Positions 38,529-47,621 of a DNA stretch of 64,000 bases are shown here, piece by piece. Source of the DNA: Brevundimonas sp. Root608 (GTDB lineage: Bacteria; Pseudomonadota; Alphaproteobacteria; Caulobacterales; Caulobacteraceae); the NCBI RefSeq assembly GCF_001427825.1, contig NZ_LMGT01000001.1, forward strand, positions 736,063-800,062. Reading direction: 5' to 3'. The position numbers were made by a program, and so were the translations under genes. The notes below the pieces were generated by a model. It searched no databases. It had not been told where the DNA came from and was given only the letters and a program-made list of their open reading frames with translations. Numbering within the stretch: position 1 is the first letter of the stretch; every line of letters begins with the position of its first letter.

Positions 38529-40825
38529 TGGCCCAGCTCCTTCTCGAACTGTTCTCGGAAGAGATCCCCGCCCGCATGCAGCAGGGCGCCGCGCGCGACC
38601 TCGAACGCATGGCGGCCGAGCGGCTGAAGGCGGCCGGGCTGACGTATGAGGCGCTGACGACCTTCGCCGGGCCGCGGCGGCTGACGCTGGTTGTCGAGGG
38701 CCTGCCGGCCGCGACGCCGGACCGGGAAGAGGAGCTGAAGGGCCCCCGCACCTCGGCGCCGGAACAGGCGCTGGACGGCTTCCTGCGCAAGACGGGCCTG
38801 ACGAAGGACCAGCTGAGCGAACGCGACGGCGTCTGGTTCGCGGTGCTGAGCCAGAAGGGGCGGGCGACCACGGTGCTGATCCCGGAGATGGTCGACGGCA
38901 TCGTCCGCGGCTTCCCATGGCCCAAGTCGATGCGCTGGGGCTCGGGGACGCTGCGATGGATCCGGCCGCTGAAGCGGATCACGGCCCTGTTCGACGGCCA
39001 TGTGGTCCCGTTCGAGATTGACGGCATCCAAAGCGGCGACCTGACCGAGGGGCATCGCTTCCTCGGCTGTGGCCGGCCGTTCGCGGTCAGGGATTTCGCC
39101 GACTACCGGGCGAAGCTGGAGAGCGATTTCGTCCTGCTGGACGTCGTCGACCGCAAGCTTCGCATCCTCGAGGGCGCCCAGGCGGCCTGCGCGGCCCGGG
39201 GGCTGGCGCTGGTCGACGACGACGGCCTGCTGGACGAGGTGGCGGGGCTGGCCGAGTGGCCGACGCCGATCCTGGGCGACATGGACCCGCAATTCCTGAC
39301 CCTGCCGCCGGAGGTGATCCGGCTGTCGATGAAGGTCCACCAGAAATATTTCGCCGTCCGCGACCCCGCGACCCACGGCCTGGCCCCGCATTTCGTCGTG
39401 GTCGCCAATGTGGAGGCGACCGACGGCGGCAAGGCCCTGTCCGCCGGCAACAGCCGCGTCCTGTCGGCCCGCCTGGACGACGCCCGCTTCTTCTGGGACG
39501 AGGACCTGAAGACCGGCTTCGACGCCTGGTTGAAGAAGCTGGAAGGCGTGACGTTCCACGCCAGGCTGGGCAAGCTGTCTGATCGTGTCGACCGCATCGC
39601 CGCCCTGGCCCGCGGGATCGCGCCGCTGATCGGCGCCGACCCGGATCAGGCCGACCAAGCCGCGCGTCTGGCCAAGGCCGATCTGTCCTCCGGCATGGTT
39701 GGGGAGTTCCCCGAGCTTCAGGGCGTCATGGGCGGCTACTACGCCCGCGCCTTCGATCATCCCGACGTCGTCGCTGACGCGGTGCGCGACCACTACAAGC
39801 CGCAGGGGCCCGCAGACTCGGTGCCGACGGCGCCGCTGACGGTGGCCGTGGCGCTTGCGGAGAAGCTGGACACGCTGGTTGGGTTCTTCGCAATCGACGA
39901 GAAGCCTACGGGTTCGAAGGATCCGTACGCTCTCCGCCGGGCAGCGCTGGGCGTTATCAGGTTGATCTTGGAGAACGGCATCCGGGTCGAATTGACGGAC
40001 CTTTACCGGAACAGCTTGCCTTGGATCGTTTTCTGGGGAGCCGAGGCATCGCTGTCCAAAGGAGACGAGAAGTCTTCGACCTCAATTCCCACGAAGTTCG
40101 TGAATGACTCTGTCCTGAAAAACGTCCTTCACGACCTTCAAAAGCACGGTCGATTGACGCCTTCGATTGAAGCCGAGCTTGTTGAGGACTTTCGGAAGCA
40201 GAACGAGGCAGTCAAGAGCCACGTTCTAGGCCTTTGGAAGCATCTGGATGACGGCTTTGCCCTTCGAATTGGCAAACAGCGCACGACGCCGGATGAAATC
40301 CTCTCGGGCTGGCTGACCTTCTTCGCCGACCGCCTGAAGGTCCTTCTCCGCGATCAGGGCAAGCGCCACGATCTCGTCGACGCCGTCTTCGCGCTGGGCG
40401 ACGACGATCTCGTCCGCATCGTGCGGCGGGTCGAGGCGCTGGACGCCTTCCTCGCCACCGAGGACGGGGCCAATCTGCTGGCCGGGTACAAGCGGGCGTC
40501 CAACATCCTCAAGGCCGAGGAGAAGAAGGGCCCGCTGCCCGAAGGCATGGTCAACACCGGCCTGCCGAACCAGCCCGAGGCCGAAACGACCCTGGCCTTC
40601 GCCGTGGCGGCGGCATCGACCGCCGTCGACGCGGCGCTGGAGACCGAGGACTTCGCCGCCGCCATGACGGCCCTGTCGCGCCTGCGGGCTCCGGTGGACG
40701 CCTTCTTCGACACGGTGATGGTCAATTCCGACGTAGCCGCGGAACGCGACAACCGCCTCAAATTGCTGGGACAGGTCCGCGCGGTGATGGGCCGGGTGGC
40801 GGACTTCGGACAGATCGCGGGGTAA
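38528..40825 (+). CDS. glyS: Glycyl-tRNA synthetase beta subunit with low-GC insertion
   Basis: 765 residues, longer than the 689 of E. coli GlyS. LLLELFSEEIPARMQQGAA opens it and EKLDTLVGFFAID...KDPYALRRAALGV is conserved. Residues about 480-590 contain an extra segment (WIVFWGAEASLSKGDEKSS and following) not present in E. coli. Bases from about 39870 to 40310 are 47-55% GC by counting lines, well below the flanks, suggesting a replaced or inserted stretch. The frame is open throughout. Interacts with GlyQ. Confidence 0.95.
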   Translation: MAQLLLELFSEEIPARMQQGAARDLERMAAERLKAAGLTYEALTTFAGPRRLTLVVEGLPAATPDREEELKGPRTSAPEQALDGFLRKTGLTKDQLSERDGVWFAVLSQKGRATTVLIPEMVDGIVRGFPWPKSMRWGSGTLRWIRPLKRITALFDGHVVPFEIDGIQSGDLTEGHRFLGCGRPFAVRDFADYRAKLESDFVLLDVVDRKLRILEGAQAACAARGLALVDDDGLLDEVAGLAEWPTPILGDMDPQFLTLPPEVIRLSMKVHQKYFAVRDPATHGLAPHFVVVANVEATDGGKALSAGNSRVLSARLDDARFFWDEDLKTGFDAWLKKLEGVTFHARLGKLSDRVDRIAALARGIAPLIGADPDQADQAARLAKADLSSGMVGEFPELQGVMGGYYARAFDHPDVVADAVRDHYKPQGPADSVPTAPLTVAVALAEKLDTLVGFFAIDEKPTGSKDPYALRRAALGVIRLILENGIRVELTDLYRNSLPWIVFWGAEASLSKGDEKSSTSIPTKFVNDSVLKNVLHDLQKHGRLTPSIEAELVEDFRKQNEAVKSHVLGLWKHLDDGFALRIGKQRTTPDEILSGWLTFFADRLKVLLRDQGKRHDLVDAVFALGDDDLVRIVRRVEALDAFLATEDGANLLAGYKRASNILKAEEKKGPLPEGMVNTGLPNQPEAETTLAFAVAAASTAVDAALETEDFAAAMTALSRLRAPVDAFFDTVMVNSDVAAERDNRLKLLGQVRAVMGRVADFGQIAG

Positions 40826-40841
40826 CTCTCCGATTCCTTCT

Positions 40842-40991
40842 CCCTTTGCGGGGGAAGGTGGCTCGCGGAGCGAGACGGATGGGGGCTCTCCAGTTGGCTT
40901 CAGGCTGCGCGGGTCGGAAGGTTTGGCGGACTACCGGGGCGCCGCAGCCCCCATCCGTCAGGCTTCGCCTGCCACCTTCCCCCGTAAAGGG
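40842..40991. repeat. Large inverted repeat element overlapping a gene end
   Basis: Arms at 40842-40885 and 40946-40991, each about 45 bases, run as GGGGGAAGGTGGC...ACGGATGGGGGC and the inverted counterpart, with about 60 bases between. The right arm also encodes the last 11-12 residues and stop codon of the GDPD gene (PPLRGKVAGEA). This kind of element is familiar from Caulobacterales intergenic regions. Confidence 0.75.
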
Positions 40992-41926
40992 GGAAGGGAA
41001 TATCGGGGCTGGTCCATGAAGGCCGCGTCCAGCCCGTAGCCCGCGAACCGGGCCAGCCGCTCCCGCAGTCGCCCGTGCCCGGCCGGCGCGTCGCCGATCC
41101 GGTCGCCCTCCGGCAGGAAGGCGTTCTCGGCGCGGAAGGTCCAGCCGGCGACCTTCAGGCCCGCGGCGTGGGCCTCGGCGATCAGGCGGGTCGGGGCGCC
41201 GGGCGTCGGCTCGATCAGGGCCGTGTCGGCGCCGATCCAGTCGGCGTATGCCGCGACGTCGGCGAGGCCCTCGGGCGTCGTCATGGCGGCGTAGTCCAGC
41301 TCCGTCCGGTCGAACGGCCCGCCCGAGGCGGCGACCAGCTGCAGCAGCGGCGCGGCGATGCGGGTCCGGAGGCGCTGCAGGGCGCCGACCTCGAAACACT
41401 GGGTGATGACGGGGGCGTCCGCGCCAGTCAGGCCGCGCCGTTCCAGCGCGGCCACGAACGCCTCCTCCATCGGCAGGCCGAGGGCGGCGAAATACGACGG
41501 ATGCTTCAGCTCGGGCGCGACGCCCACGCCGGCCACGGCGGCGATGTCGAGCACCTCGTCGGAGGTCAGGATCGGCTCCCGCCCGTCGGAGGCGGTGTTG
41601 GCGGGACGCAGTTCGGGCAGGCGCTCGCGGGCGCGAAGGGTCTTCAGCTCGGCGAGGGTGAAGTCTTCGGCGAACCAGCCGGTCACGGCTCGCCCGTCGA
41701 CCGTCTTCGTAGCCCGGCGGGCCGCGAACGCTGGCCGGGCGGCGACATCCGTCGTGCCGCCGATCTCGTTCTCGTGGCGCACGATCAGCACGCCGTCCCG
41801 GCTCATCACCAGATCGGGCTCGATGAAATCCGCGCCCTGTTCGATGGCCCGCTCATAGGCCGCGCGGGTGTGCTCCGGCCGTTCGCCCGAGGCCCCGCGA
41901 TGGGCGATGATCAGGGGCCGGGCCAG
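40958..41926 (-). CDS. Glycerophosphodiester phosphodiesterase, apparent CTG start
   Basis: 322 residues if started at CTG 41926: ARPLIIAHRGASGERPEHT carries the catalytic His-Arg and Glu residues, and GADFIEPDLVMSRDG the metal-binding Glu and Asp. After the in-frame TGA at 41930-41932 of the upstream gene, there is no ATG, GTG or TTG before the GTG at 41809, which would drop the catalytic HRG. GGGAG lies eight bases before the CTG. Hydrolyses glycerophosphodiesters to glycerol-3-phosphate. Its 3' end lies in a repeat element. Confidence 0.78.
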   Translation of the reverse strand: MARPLIIAHRGASGERPEHTRAAYERAIEQGADFIEPDLVMSRDGVLIVRHENEIGGTTDVAARPAFAARRATKTVDGRAVTGWFAEDFTLAELKTLRARERLPELRPANTASDGREPILTSDEVLDIAAVAGVGVAPELKHPSYFAALGLPMEEAFVAALERRGLTGADAPVITQCFEVGALQRLRTRIAAPLLQLVAASGGPFDRTELDYAAMTTPEGLADVAAYADWIGADTALIEPTPGAPTRLIAEAHAAGLKVAGWTFRAENAFLPEGDRIGDAPAGHGRLRERLARFAGYGLDAAFMDQPRYSLPPLRGKVAGEA

Positions 41927-41929
41927 CCG

Positions 41930-42838
41930 TCAGGCTCCCAGAATCCAGCCTTCTTCCTGCTCGACCTTCGCGATCAGGGCCTCGTCCGCGCCCTTGGGCG
42001 GGGCGAAGGCGGCGGACAGGGTTCCGGCCTCGTCCAGCTTCGCGAAATGCTCGGCCGTGACGCGGACCTGGGCCTGATCCTTGAACTCGCCGGGGTTCGG
42101 CCTGGCATCGAACATCGAAGGATAGACCTCGACCACCAGCGCGGACAGCGGCTCGACGTCGGCCGTGTCCAGCGCGCGCCAGCCCGTGCCGAAGGGCCAG
42201 ACGGCGCCCGAGGGGCCGAGGCTTTCCAGCAGGCGGCGGACGGCCGGAATGCCGACCAGGGTCTGGCCGCCGACGGCCCCCGCGCCGTGCATCTGCCACA
42301 CCGACTTGGGCTGCAGCTTGCCCTTGCGCACGGCGTCCTGCGTCGCCCGGTATTCCGGAATGTCGGCGCCGGCGCCCGCGGGCGGCTTCGTCGTGGTCAG
42401 CCAGCGCTGCGCCTGATTGGCGGGCGCGCCCCACAGGGGCCAGGCCTCGTCGGTCATCAGCCGGTTCATCTTGGCGGCGACCTGATAGCGGTTGTTGGTG
42501 TTGTCGGCCTTGTCGACCACGTTGGAGGCGATGAATTTCCACATCGCCGACCATGCGGGCGTCCCGGTCAGCTTCAGCCGCGCGGCCGTGCCGGCGGGAT
42601 AGCCGAAGTTGAAGTCGAACCCGACCAGCACCCGATCGCCGCGCTTCCTGTGCTCGGCCAGCAGCGAGACCAGCAGCTTCTCGCCCTCGGCGCGCGTGGC
42701 GACGTTGTGGGTCTCGGTATAGAGGCGGAACCGCACGTCGCGCTTGGCCACGCCGATCCACACCGAGCCGTCGCCCAGCTTCTTGCCCTCGGCGGCGGTC
42801 CAGTCAGCGATGATATAGGCGTCGAACAGGCGGGCCAC
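41930..42838 (-). CDS. Conserved hypothetical protein
   Basis: 302 residues, no signal peptide. FDAYIIADWTAAEGKKLGDGSVWIGV, VLVGFDFNFGYPAGTA, WQMHGAGAVGGQTLVGIPAVR and LVVEVYPSMFDARP suggest an RNase H-like or DUF429-type fold, but the match is weak. In relatives it is sometimes labelled cobalamin biosynthesis-like without evidence. Its TGA is three bases before the CTG of the GDPD gene. Confidence 0.7.
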   Translation of the reverse strand: MARLFDAYIIADWTAAEGKKLGDGSVWIGVAKRDVRFRLYTETHNVATRAEGEKLLVSLLAEHRKRGDRVLVGFDFNFGYPAGTAARLKLTGTPAWSAMWKFIASNVVDKADNTNNRYQVAAKMNRLMTDEAWPLWGAPANQAQRWLTTTKPPAGAGADIPEYRATQDAVRKGKLQPKSVWQMHGAGAVGGQTLVGIPAVRRLLESLGPSGAVWPFGTGWRALDTADVEPLSALVVEVYPSMFDARPNPGEFKDQAQVRVTAEHFAKLDEAGTLSAAFAPPKGADEALIAKVEQEEGWILGA

Positions 42839-42968
42839 GGAGGCTCCTCGGATACTCAGGACAACAGGGATGGGGGGTTCTACCCGTCCGGCCGGTGCAG
42901 CGGCAATGGCAGGGACCCAAATCAGCCGCGGCGATGAACCTTCCCGCGCTGACGCGCCGGGTTTCCGG

Positions 42969-43484
42969 TCACCCCTTCAGCAGCGCTTCCAGGTGCGACA
43001 GCCAGCGGCGGCCCAGCCGCAGGGCCTCGCCGGGCGAGCCGGTCTGGACGGGCAGGGCGGCGTCCCACAGGGCCAGTTCGAACTCGGGATGGCGGGCGTC
43101 GGCGAACAACAGGCGCAGGGTGACCTGCTCGGCCTCCGGAGCCAGCACGTCCAGGGCCTTGCGGGTCTCGCCGCGGCGGACGCGGGCGACGACATGGCCG
43201 TCGACGATGATTTCGCCGCCCTCGATCTCGTCAAAGGCGTAGACGAGGCCCGAGCCGCCCCGGTTCCACAGCACCGCCACCTGGGCGCCGTCGAAGTCGA
43301 GTCCGGCGGCGCGACCCTCGGCCGGCGACAGCGCCTCGGCCTCGGGCACGGCGCCCAGTGACTTCAGCAGCGCCCGCTTCATCCGCCGCACCGGCTCCAT
43401 CCACCAGGCCAGCACCAGGGCGGCGGTGGTCAGCGCCGCCGTCGCCAGCGCGACCAGCAGGATGACCCGGAGCACATCGGCCAC
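42969..43484 (-). CDS. Membrane-anchored hypothetical protein
   Basis: 171 residues with one N-terminal membrane helix (VILLVALATAALTTAALVLAW), a basic stretch (RRMKRALLK), then a soluble domain with GGEIIVDGHVVARVRRGETRKALD and a C-terminal helix. No known family recognised. Starts three bases after the xthA stop on the same strand, so it is in an operon with xthA. Confidence 0.7.
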   Translation of the reverse strand: MADVLRVILLVALATAALTTAALVLAWWMEPVRRMKRALLKSLGAVPEAEALSPAEGRAAGLDFDGAQVAVLWNRGGSGLVYAFDEIEGGEIIVDGHVVARVRRGETRKALDVLAPEAEQVTLRLLFADARHPEFELALWDAALPVQTGSPGEALRLGRRWLSHLEALLKG

Positions 43485-43487
43485 GGC

Positions 43488-44285
43488 CTAGTCCTCCAGT
43501 TCGACGACGACGGGGACGTGGTCGGAGGGCTTGTCCATGTCACGGGCGTCGCGGTGGGTCTCGATCCCCACGAAGCGGTCCGCGGCCTGGGGCGACAGCA
43601 GGTGGAAGTCGATGCGGATGCCGTGGTCGCGCTGCCAGGCCCCGGCCTGATAGTCCCAGAAGGTGTAGGTCCCCGGCGGCTGTTTGCCGAGCGCGCCGGC
43701 CTCGGACAGGCCGAGGTGATTCAGGGCGCGGAAGGCGGCGCGGCTCTCGGGCTGGAACAGGGCGTCCGTGACCCAGGCGGACGGGTTTTTCGCGTCATCG
43801 GGCGTCGGGATGACGTTGTAGTCGCCGCACAGGGTGAAGGCCTCTTCCTGGCGCAGCAGGTCCTTCGCATGGGCCTGAAGCCGGTCCATCCAGGCCAGCT
43901 TGTAGGCGAATTTCTCCGTTCCGATCGGGTTGCCGTTGGGCAGGTAGAGGCAGCCGATGCGGACGGGGCGGGGCGCCTCGATCACAGCCTCGATATAGCG
44001 GGCCTGTTCGAACTCCGCCTCGAAGCCCGAGGCGTCGACGCCGGGCAGGCCGCGGCGCACGTCGCTCAGCGGGTATTTCGAGAGCAGGGCGACGCCATTA
44101 TAGGTCTTCTGGCCGTTGGTCTCGACGTTGTAGCCGAGGGATTCGAAGGCCTCGCGCGGGAATTTCTCGTCCAGGCATTTGATCTCCTGGAAGCCGACCA
44201 CGTCGGGCTTGGCCGCCTCCAGCCAGGCCAGCACCGTCGGCAGGCGGGCGTTGACCGAGTTCACGTTCCAGGTGGCGATGCGCAT
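43488..44285 (-). CDS. xthA: Exodeoxyribonuclease III (AP endonuclease)
   Basis: 265 residues from ATG 44285. Signatures: RIATWNVNSVNARLP, DVVGFQEIKCLDEKFP, LCGDYNVIPTP and IDFHLLSPQ ... DKPSDHVPVVVEL, containing the active-site Asn, Glu, Asp and His. Cleaves DNA 5' of abasic sites, consistent with the glycosylases nearby. Followed closely by the membrane-anchored hypothetical gene. Confidence 0.95.
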   Translation of the reverse strand: MRIATWNVNSVNARLPTVLAWLEAAKPDVVGFQEIKCLDEKFPREAFESLGYNVETNGQKTYNGVALLSKYPLSDVRRGLPGVDASGFEAEFEQARYIEAVIEAPRPVRIGCLYLPNGNPIGTEKFAYKLAWMDRLQAHAKDLLRQEEAFTLCGDYNVIPTPDDAKNPSAWVTDALFQPESRAAFRALNHLGLSEAGALGKQPPGTYTFWDYQAGAWQRDHGIRIDFHLLSPQAADRFVGIETHRDARDMDKPSDHVPVVVELED

Positions 44286-44342
44286 GGCGCCATGAGTACG
44301 GCGTGTCGGCCCGGTCTGTGAAGCCGGATCGTGCAAACGAAA

Positions 44343-44368
44343 ACGCCCCGGGGCGGACCCCGGGGCGT
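44343..44368 (-). terminator. Intrinsic terminator downstream of the twelve-cysteine protein gene
   Basis: Perfect stem of eleven base pairs (ACGCCCCGGGG / CCCCGGGGCGT) with a four-base loop, followed on the minus strand by TTTCGTTT. Lies 27 bases after the stop codon of the gene starting at 45354, isolating it from xthA. Confidence 0.85.
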
Positions 44369-44394
44369 CGTCTTCGTCAGGGCCGGGCCCGGGC

Positions 44395-45354
44395 TTACTC
44401 GGCGGGCGCCGGAGCCGCGGCGGGAGCCGGAGTCAGGGTGCAGCCGCCGCCGATGCGCTGGGCGGTGGCGCAGGGATAGATCTGCTGGGTCACGCCCTCG
44501 TTGTTGACACGGGCGATGAAGCCCTCGCCCTCGGCGGCGCATTTGGCCTCGTAGAAGCGGCCGTTGGCGTTGGAGCCCATCAGGCGCACCTGGGTCACGT
44601 CGCAGGCCGAGGCCTCGGTGCCGGCCAGCTTGGGCTCGAATCCGTCGGCCTGTTCCCGGGCGGTGGTGAAGCGGCAGGTCCCGCTGGCCGAGGCGATCTG
44701 CAGGCAGTCCTGCAGCTTCCAGCCGGTGGCGACCTTCTCCAGCCAGTAGCCGTCGGCGCCGGCGCAGCCGACCTCATAGACGATGTTGTTGTCGTCGCTC
44801 TTGCCGATGGCGACGGCCTCGTCGACGGTGCAGGTCACGCCGGCCTCGCGGGCCCAGCCGCCGATAACGGCGAGGCCGTTCTGGTTGGCGGGCAGAATGC
44901 ACTGCTGGCCCACGTCGGCGGCGGGGTCGCGCAGCCGGGCGGTGTAGGCGGTGCCGGCCAGTTCGAGGCAGTCGAAGCTCTGGGGCGGGGTCGAGGCGAT
45001 CAGGATATAGCCCGGGCCGGTGGCGCAGGCGGCTTCATAGATCTTCACCTGTTCGGCGGTCACGCCGGGGTTCGAAGCCTCGGTGACCTGGCAGGTCAGA
45101 CCCGCGGCCGTGGCCTGGGCCTGGGCCGCGGCCTTGATCTCTTCCGGCGTCGGGGCGGCCGGCGCGGCCGGGCGCTGCGGCCGACGGTTGCGCTGGTTGC
45201 GCTCATTGCGATCGTTGATGGCGCCGGCAGCGCGATCCGCGTCGCTCTGGCCGCCGGCCGGAGCGGCGGGGTCCTGCGCCAGGGCCGGGTGGGCCGTCAG
45301 GAGGGCGAGGGCGACGGCGCCGCCGGCCAGGACGGGCAACATTCTGTGGAACAC
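44395..45354 (-). CDS. Secreted twelve-cysteine protein, copy A
   Basis: 319 residues. Signal peptide (ALALLTAHPALA-Q), a charged/Asn-Arg-rich linker (NDRNERNQRNRRPQRP), then three repeats of about 65-75 residues, each with four cysteines in the pattern C-x-V ... YE-xx-C-x4-5-GY/GF ... C ... C. All twelve cysteines are conserved in the paralogue starting at 47621. The mature part therefore likely has six disulfides in an oxidising compartment. A short Ala/Pro tail follows. No named domain recognised. Confidence 0.8.
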   Translation of the reverse strand: MFHRMLPVLAGGAVALALLTAHPALAQDPAAPAGGQSDADRAAGAINDRNERNQRNRRPQRPAAPAAPTPEEIKAAAQAQATAAGLTCQVTEASNPGVTAEQVKIYEAACATGPGYILIASTPPQSFDCLELAGTAYTARLRDPAADVGQQCILPANQNGLAVIGGWAREAGVTCTVDEAVAIGKSDDNNIVYEVGCAGADGYWLEKVATGWKLQDCLQIASASGTCRFTTAREQADGFEPKLAGTEASACDVTQVRLMGSNANGRFYEAKCAAEGEGFIARVNNEGVTQQIYPCATAQRIGGGCTLTPAPAAAPAPAE

Positions 45355-45490
45355 GATGAGACTCCGGATGGGGAAAACCGTGGCGCACCCTTGGCGGGCT
45401 GTTGTGGCGGGGTCAAGGCGCGGCCGTGACGGCGCTGGACGCGTGCCGTCGCTTCGGCTTAACTGGCCTCAGTTTTGATTGGAGACGGAC

Positions 45491-46582
45491 TTGGCGGACG
45501 GCGCTCTGAACGCTCAAGCGGGCGAGGCCGCGTCGGGGACGCGCGGCCTGACCTACCCGTTCGGCGACCCGCCGGGCTTCGGCGAGGCCGTGGAGGTCGC
45601 GCCGGGCGTGCTGTGGATGCGGCTGTCGATGCCGATCGCCCTGAACCACATCAATGTCTATGCGATCGAGGACGGTGACGGCTGGGCCGTGATCGACACC
45701 GGGCTGAACATCCCGGACACGCGCGAACGATGGAACGCCCTGCTGGCGGGCCCCCTGGCCGGGCGACCCGTCACCCAGGTGATCTGCACCCATATGCATC
45801 CCGATCACATCGGGCTCGCGGGCTGGCTGTGCGAGCGGTTCGGCGTCCCCCTGACCATGACCCGGCTCGAATATGTCACCGGGCGGATGCTGCTGGCCGA
45901 CACCGGCCAGCCAGCGCCGGAGGCCGGGGCTGTCCACTATCGCGCCGCCGGGTGGGACGAGACCCAGGTCGAGACATACCGCCGCGAGTACGGCCAGTTC
46001 GGACGGGCGGTGTCGCCCCTGCCCTCGGGCTATGTGCGCATGCGCGAAGGCGATCGCCTGCCCATCGGCGGCCACGACTGGCGGGTGGTGGTGGGCGAGG
46101 GGCACAGTCCGGAACACGCCTGCCTGTGGCGCGAGGGGGACGGGGTGGTGCTGGGCGGCGACCAGATACTGCCGAGGATATCGTCGAACGTGTCGGTCTG
46201 GCCGACCGAGCCGGACGCGGACCCGCTGGGCGACTGGCTCGAGTCGCTCGAGCGGATGAAGACGGTGTTCCCCGACGATGTGCTCGTGCTGCCGTCGCAC
46301 GGGGAGCCGTTCCGCGGCGCCCATACGCGGCTGGAGGCCCTGATACGGGGCCATATGACGGCGCTGAAGCGACTGGAGAAGTCGCTGAGGGAGCCGAAAC
46401 GGGCGGTCGATGTCTTCGGCGCCCTGTTCGCGCGACCGGTCGGCGACGGCGTGCGCGGCATGGCGACCGGCGAGGCCCTGGCGCATCTGAACTATCTGCG
46501 GCGACGGGGGCGGGTCAGCGGCACGCGCGACGCGGACGGCGTCGACTGGTGGACGCTGGTCGGCAAGGACGAGGCGGCGTAG
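45491..46582 (+). CDS. Metallo-beta-lactamase-fold hydrolase
   Basis: 363 residues from TTG 45491, which has GGAG six bases upstream; a TTG at 45479 is possible but lacks a ribosome-binding site. Zinc motif THMHPDHIGLAGWL, with further His in GEGHSPEHACLW, the Asp in LGGDQILPRI and the distal His in LPSHGEPF. Members hydrolyse thioesters, lactones or phosphodiesters; substrate not evident. It sits between the two minus-strand twelve-cysteine genes. Confidence 0.85.
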   Translation: MADGALNAQAGEAASGTRGLTYPFGDPPGFGEAVEVAPGVLWMRLSMPIALNHINVYAIEDGDGWAVIDTGLNIPDTRERWNALLAGPLAGRPVTQVICTHMHPDHIGLAGWLCERFGVPLTMTRLEYVTGRMLLADTGQPAPEAGAVHYRAAGWDETQVETYRREYGQFGRAVSPLPSGYVRMREGDRLPIGGHDWRVVVGEGHSPEHACLWREGDGVVLGGDQILPRISSNVSVWPTEPDADPLGDWLESLERMKTVFPDDVLVLPSHGEPFRGAHTRLEALIRGHMTALKRLEKSLREPKRAVDVFGALFARPVGDGVRGMATGEALAHLNYLRRRGRVSGTRDADGVDWWTLVGKDEAA

Positions 46583-46622
46583 CCGATCCGGCTCGCGCCG
46601 AACCGGCCGGAAGGCCGGGCGA

Positions 46623-47621
46623 CTAACCCTCTGACCTTGCGGCGAGGGTCAGGGCGCAGTCCTCCGCCTCGGTGCAGGGTGTGACGTCAGCCGCCTGTCC
46701 CTCCCGCTCGATGCGAACGACAAAGCCCTGGCCCGGCGCCCGGCAGCGGGTCTCGTAATGGCGGCCCAGAGCGGAGACGCCGATCATGCGGATCTCGGCG
46801 ACGTCGCAGCCCTCGGCCGGGGTGCCCGCAAGGCGGGCCCGCATCCAGGCATGTTGCTCGCCCGGCGCGGTGAACCGGCAACTCTGACCTTCGGCGCTCA
46901 CCTGGAGACACCCCGCCAGCGACCAGCCCGAAGCCGCCTTTTCCAGCCAGTAGCCTTCGGTGCCGTCGCAGCCCACTTCGTAGACGTCGAAGCCGGCTTC
47001 GTTGGGTCCGAGCCATTCCGCCTGGTCGACCCGGCAGGCGACGCCCGCCTCTCTCGCCCAGGCGCCGATCACCTGCGGACCGTTCTGGTTCTCGGGCAGG
47101 GTGCACTGGGCCCCGACGGTCGCGTTCGGGTCGCGGCGGAGGGCGCTGGCGGCGCCGCCGGCCAGCACCAGACAGCTGGTGGCGCGGGGCTCGACGCCGT
47201 TGATCACCACATAGCCGGGTCCATTCCCGCAGGCGGCCTCGTAGATCGACTGCGCATCGGGCGTGGTGCCCACCCGCCTGAAGCCCCGGACCCCGCAAAC
47301 AATCCCCGCCTGTTCGAGCTGGGCGTCAATGTCCGCCCGTATCCGGCCGTCGTCCATTTCCAGACGTCTGCGCTCGAGATCTTCGGCCTCGAACTCGCGC
47401 CGCTCGAGATTGCGCAGGCGCGACGGCGTGACGCTGCGGATCGGAGCGGTGACGCTTTCAAGGTACGGACCCGCGGCTTCCGCTACGCCGGAACTGCGGC
47501 CATCGCCTGCGCCCATCGGGGCGGATCCGAGTTGTGCGAAGCTGGGTGTCGCGACGCATGCGACCAGCAGCGCCCCCGCCATGCCGGCCGCGATGGAGTA
47601 AAGAGAAACCCAGCGCTTCAT
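46623..47621 (-). CDS. Secreted twelve-cysteine protein, copy B
   Basis: 332 residues, paralogue of the protein starting at 45354. Signal peptide (GALLVACVATPSFA-Q), then a charged linker with a likely coiled coil (RLRNLERREFEAEDLERRRLEM) in place of the Asn/Arg linker. The three four-cysteine repeats follow in the same order: YEAACGNGPGYVV, YEVGCDGTEGYWLEKA, YETRCRAPGQGFVVR. Sequence identity between copies is moderate, so duplication is not recent. No known family named. Confidence 0.8.
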   Translation of the reverse strand: MKRWVSLYSIAAGMAGALLVACVATPSFAQLGSAPMGAGDGRSSGVAEAAGPYLESVTAPIRSVTPSRLRNLERREFEAEDLERRRLEMDDGRIRADIDAQLEQAGIVCGVRGFRRVGTTPDAQSIYEAACGNGPGYVVINGVEPRATSCLVLAGGAASALRRDPNATVGAQCTLPENQNGPQVIGAWAREAGVACRVDQAEWLGPNEAGFDVYEVGCDGTEGYWLEKAASGWSLAGCLQVSAEGQSCRFTAPGEQHAWMRARLAGTPAEGCDVAEIRMIGVSALGRHYETRCRAPGQGFVVRIEREGQAADVTPCTEAEDCALTLAARSEG

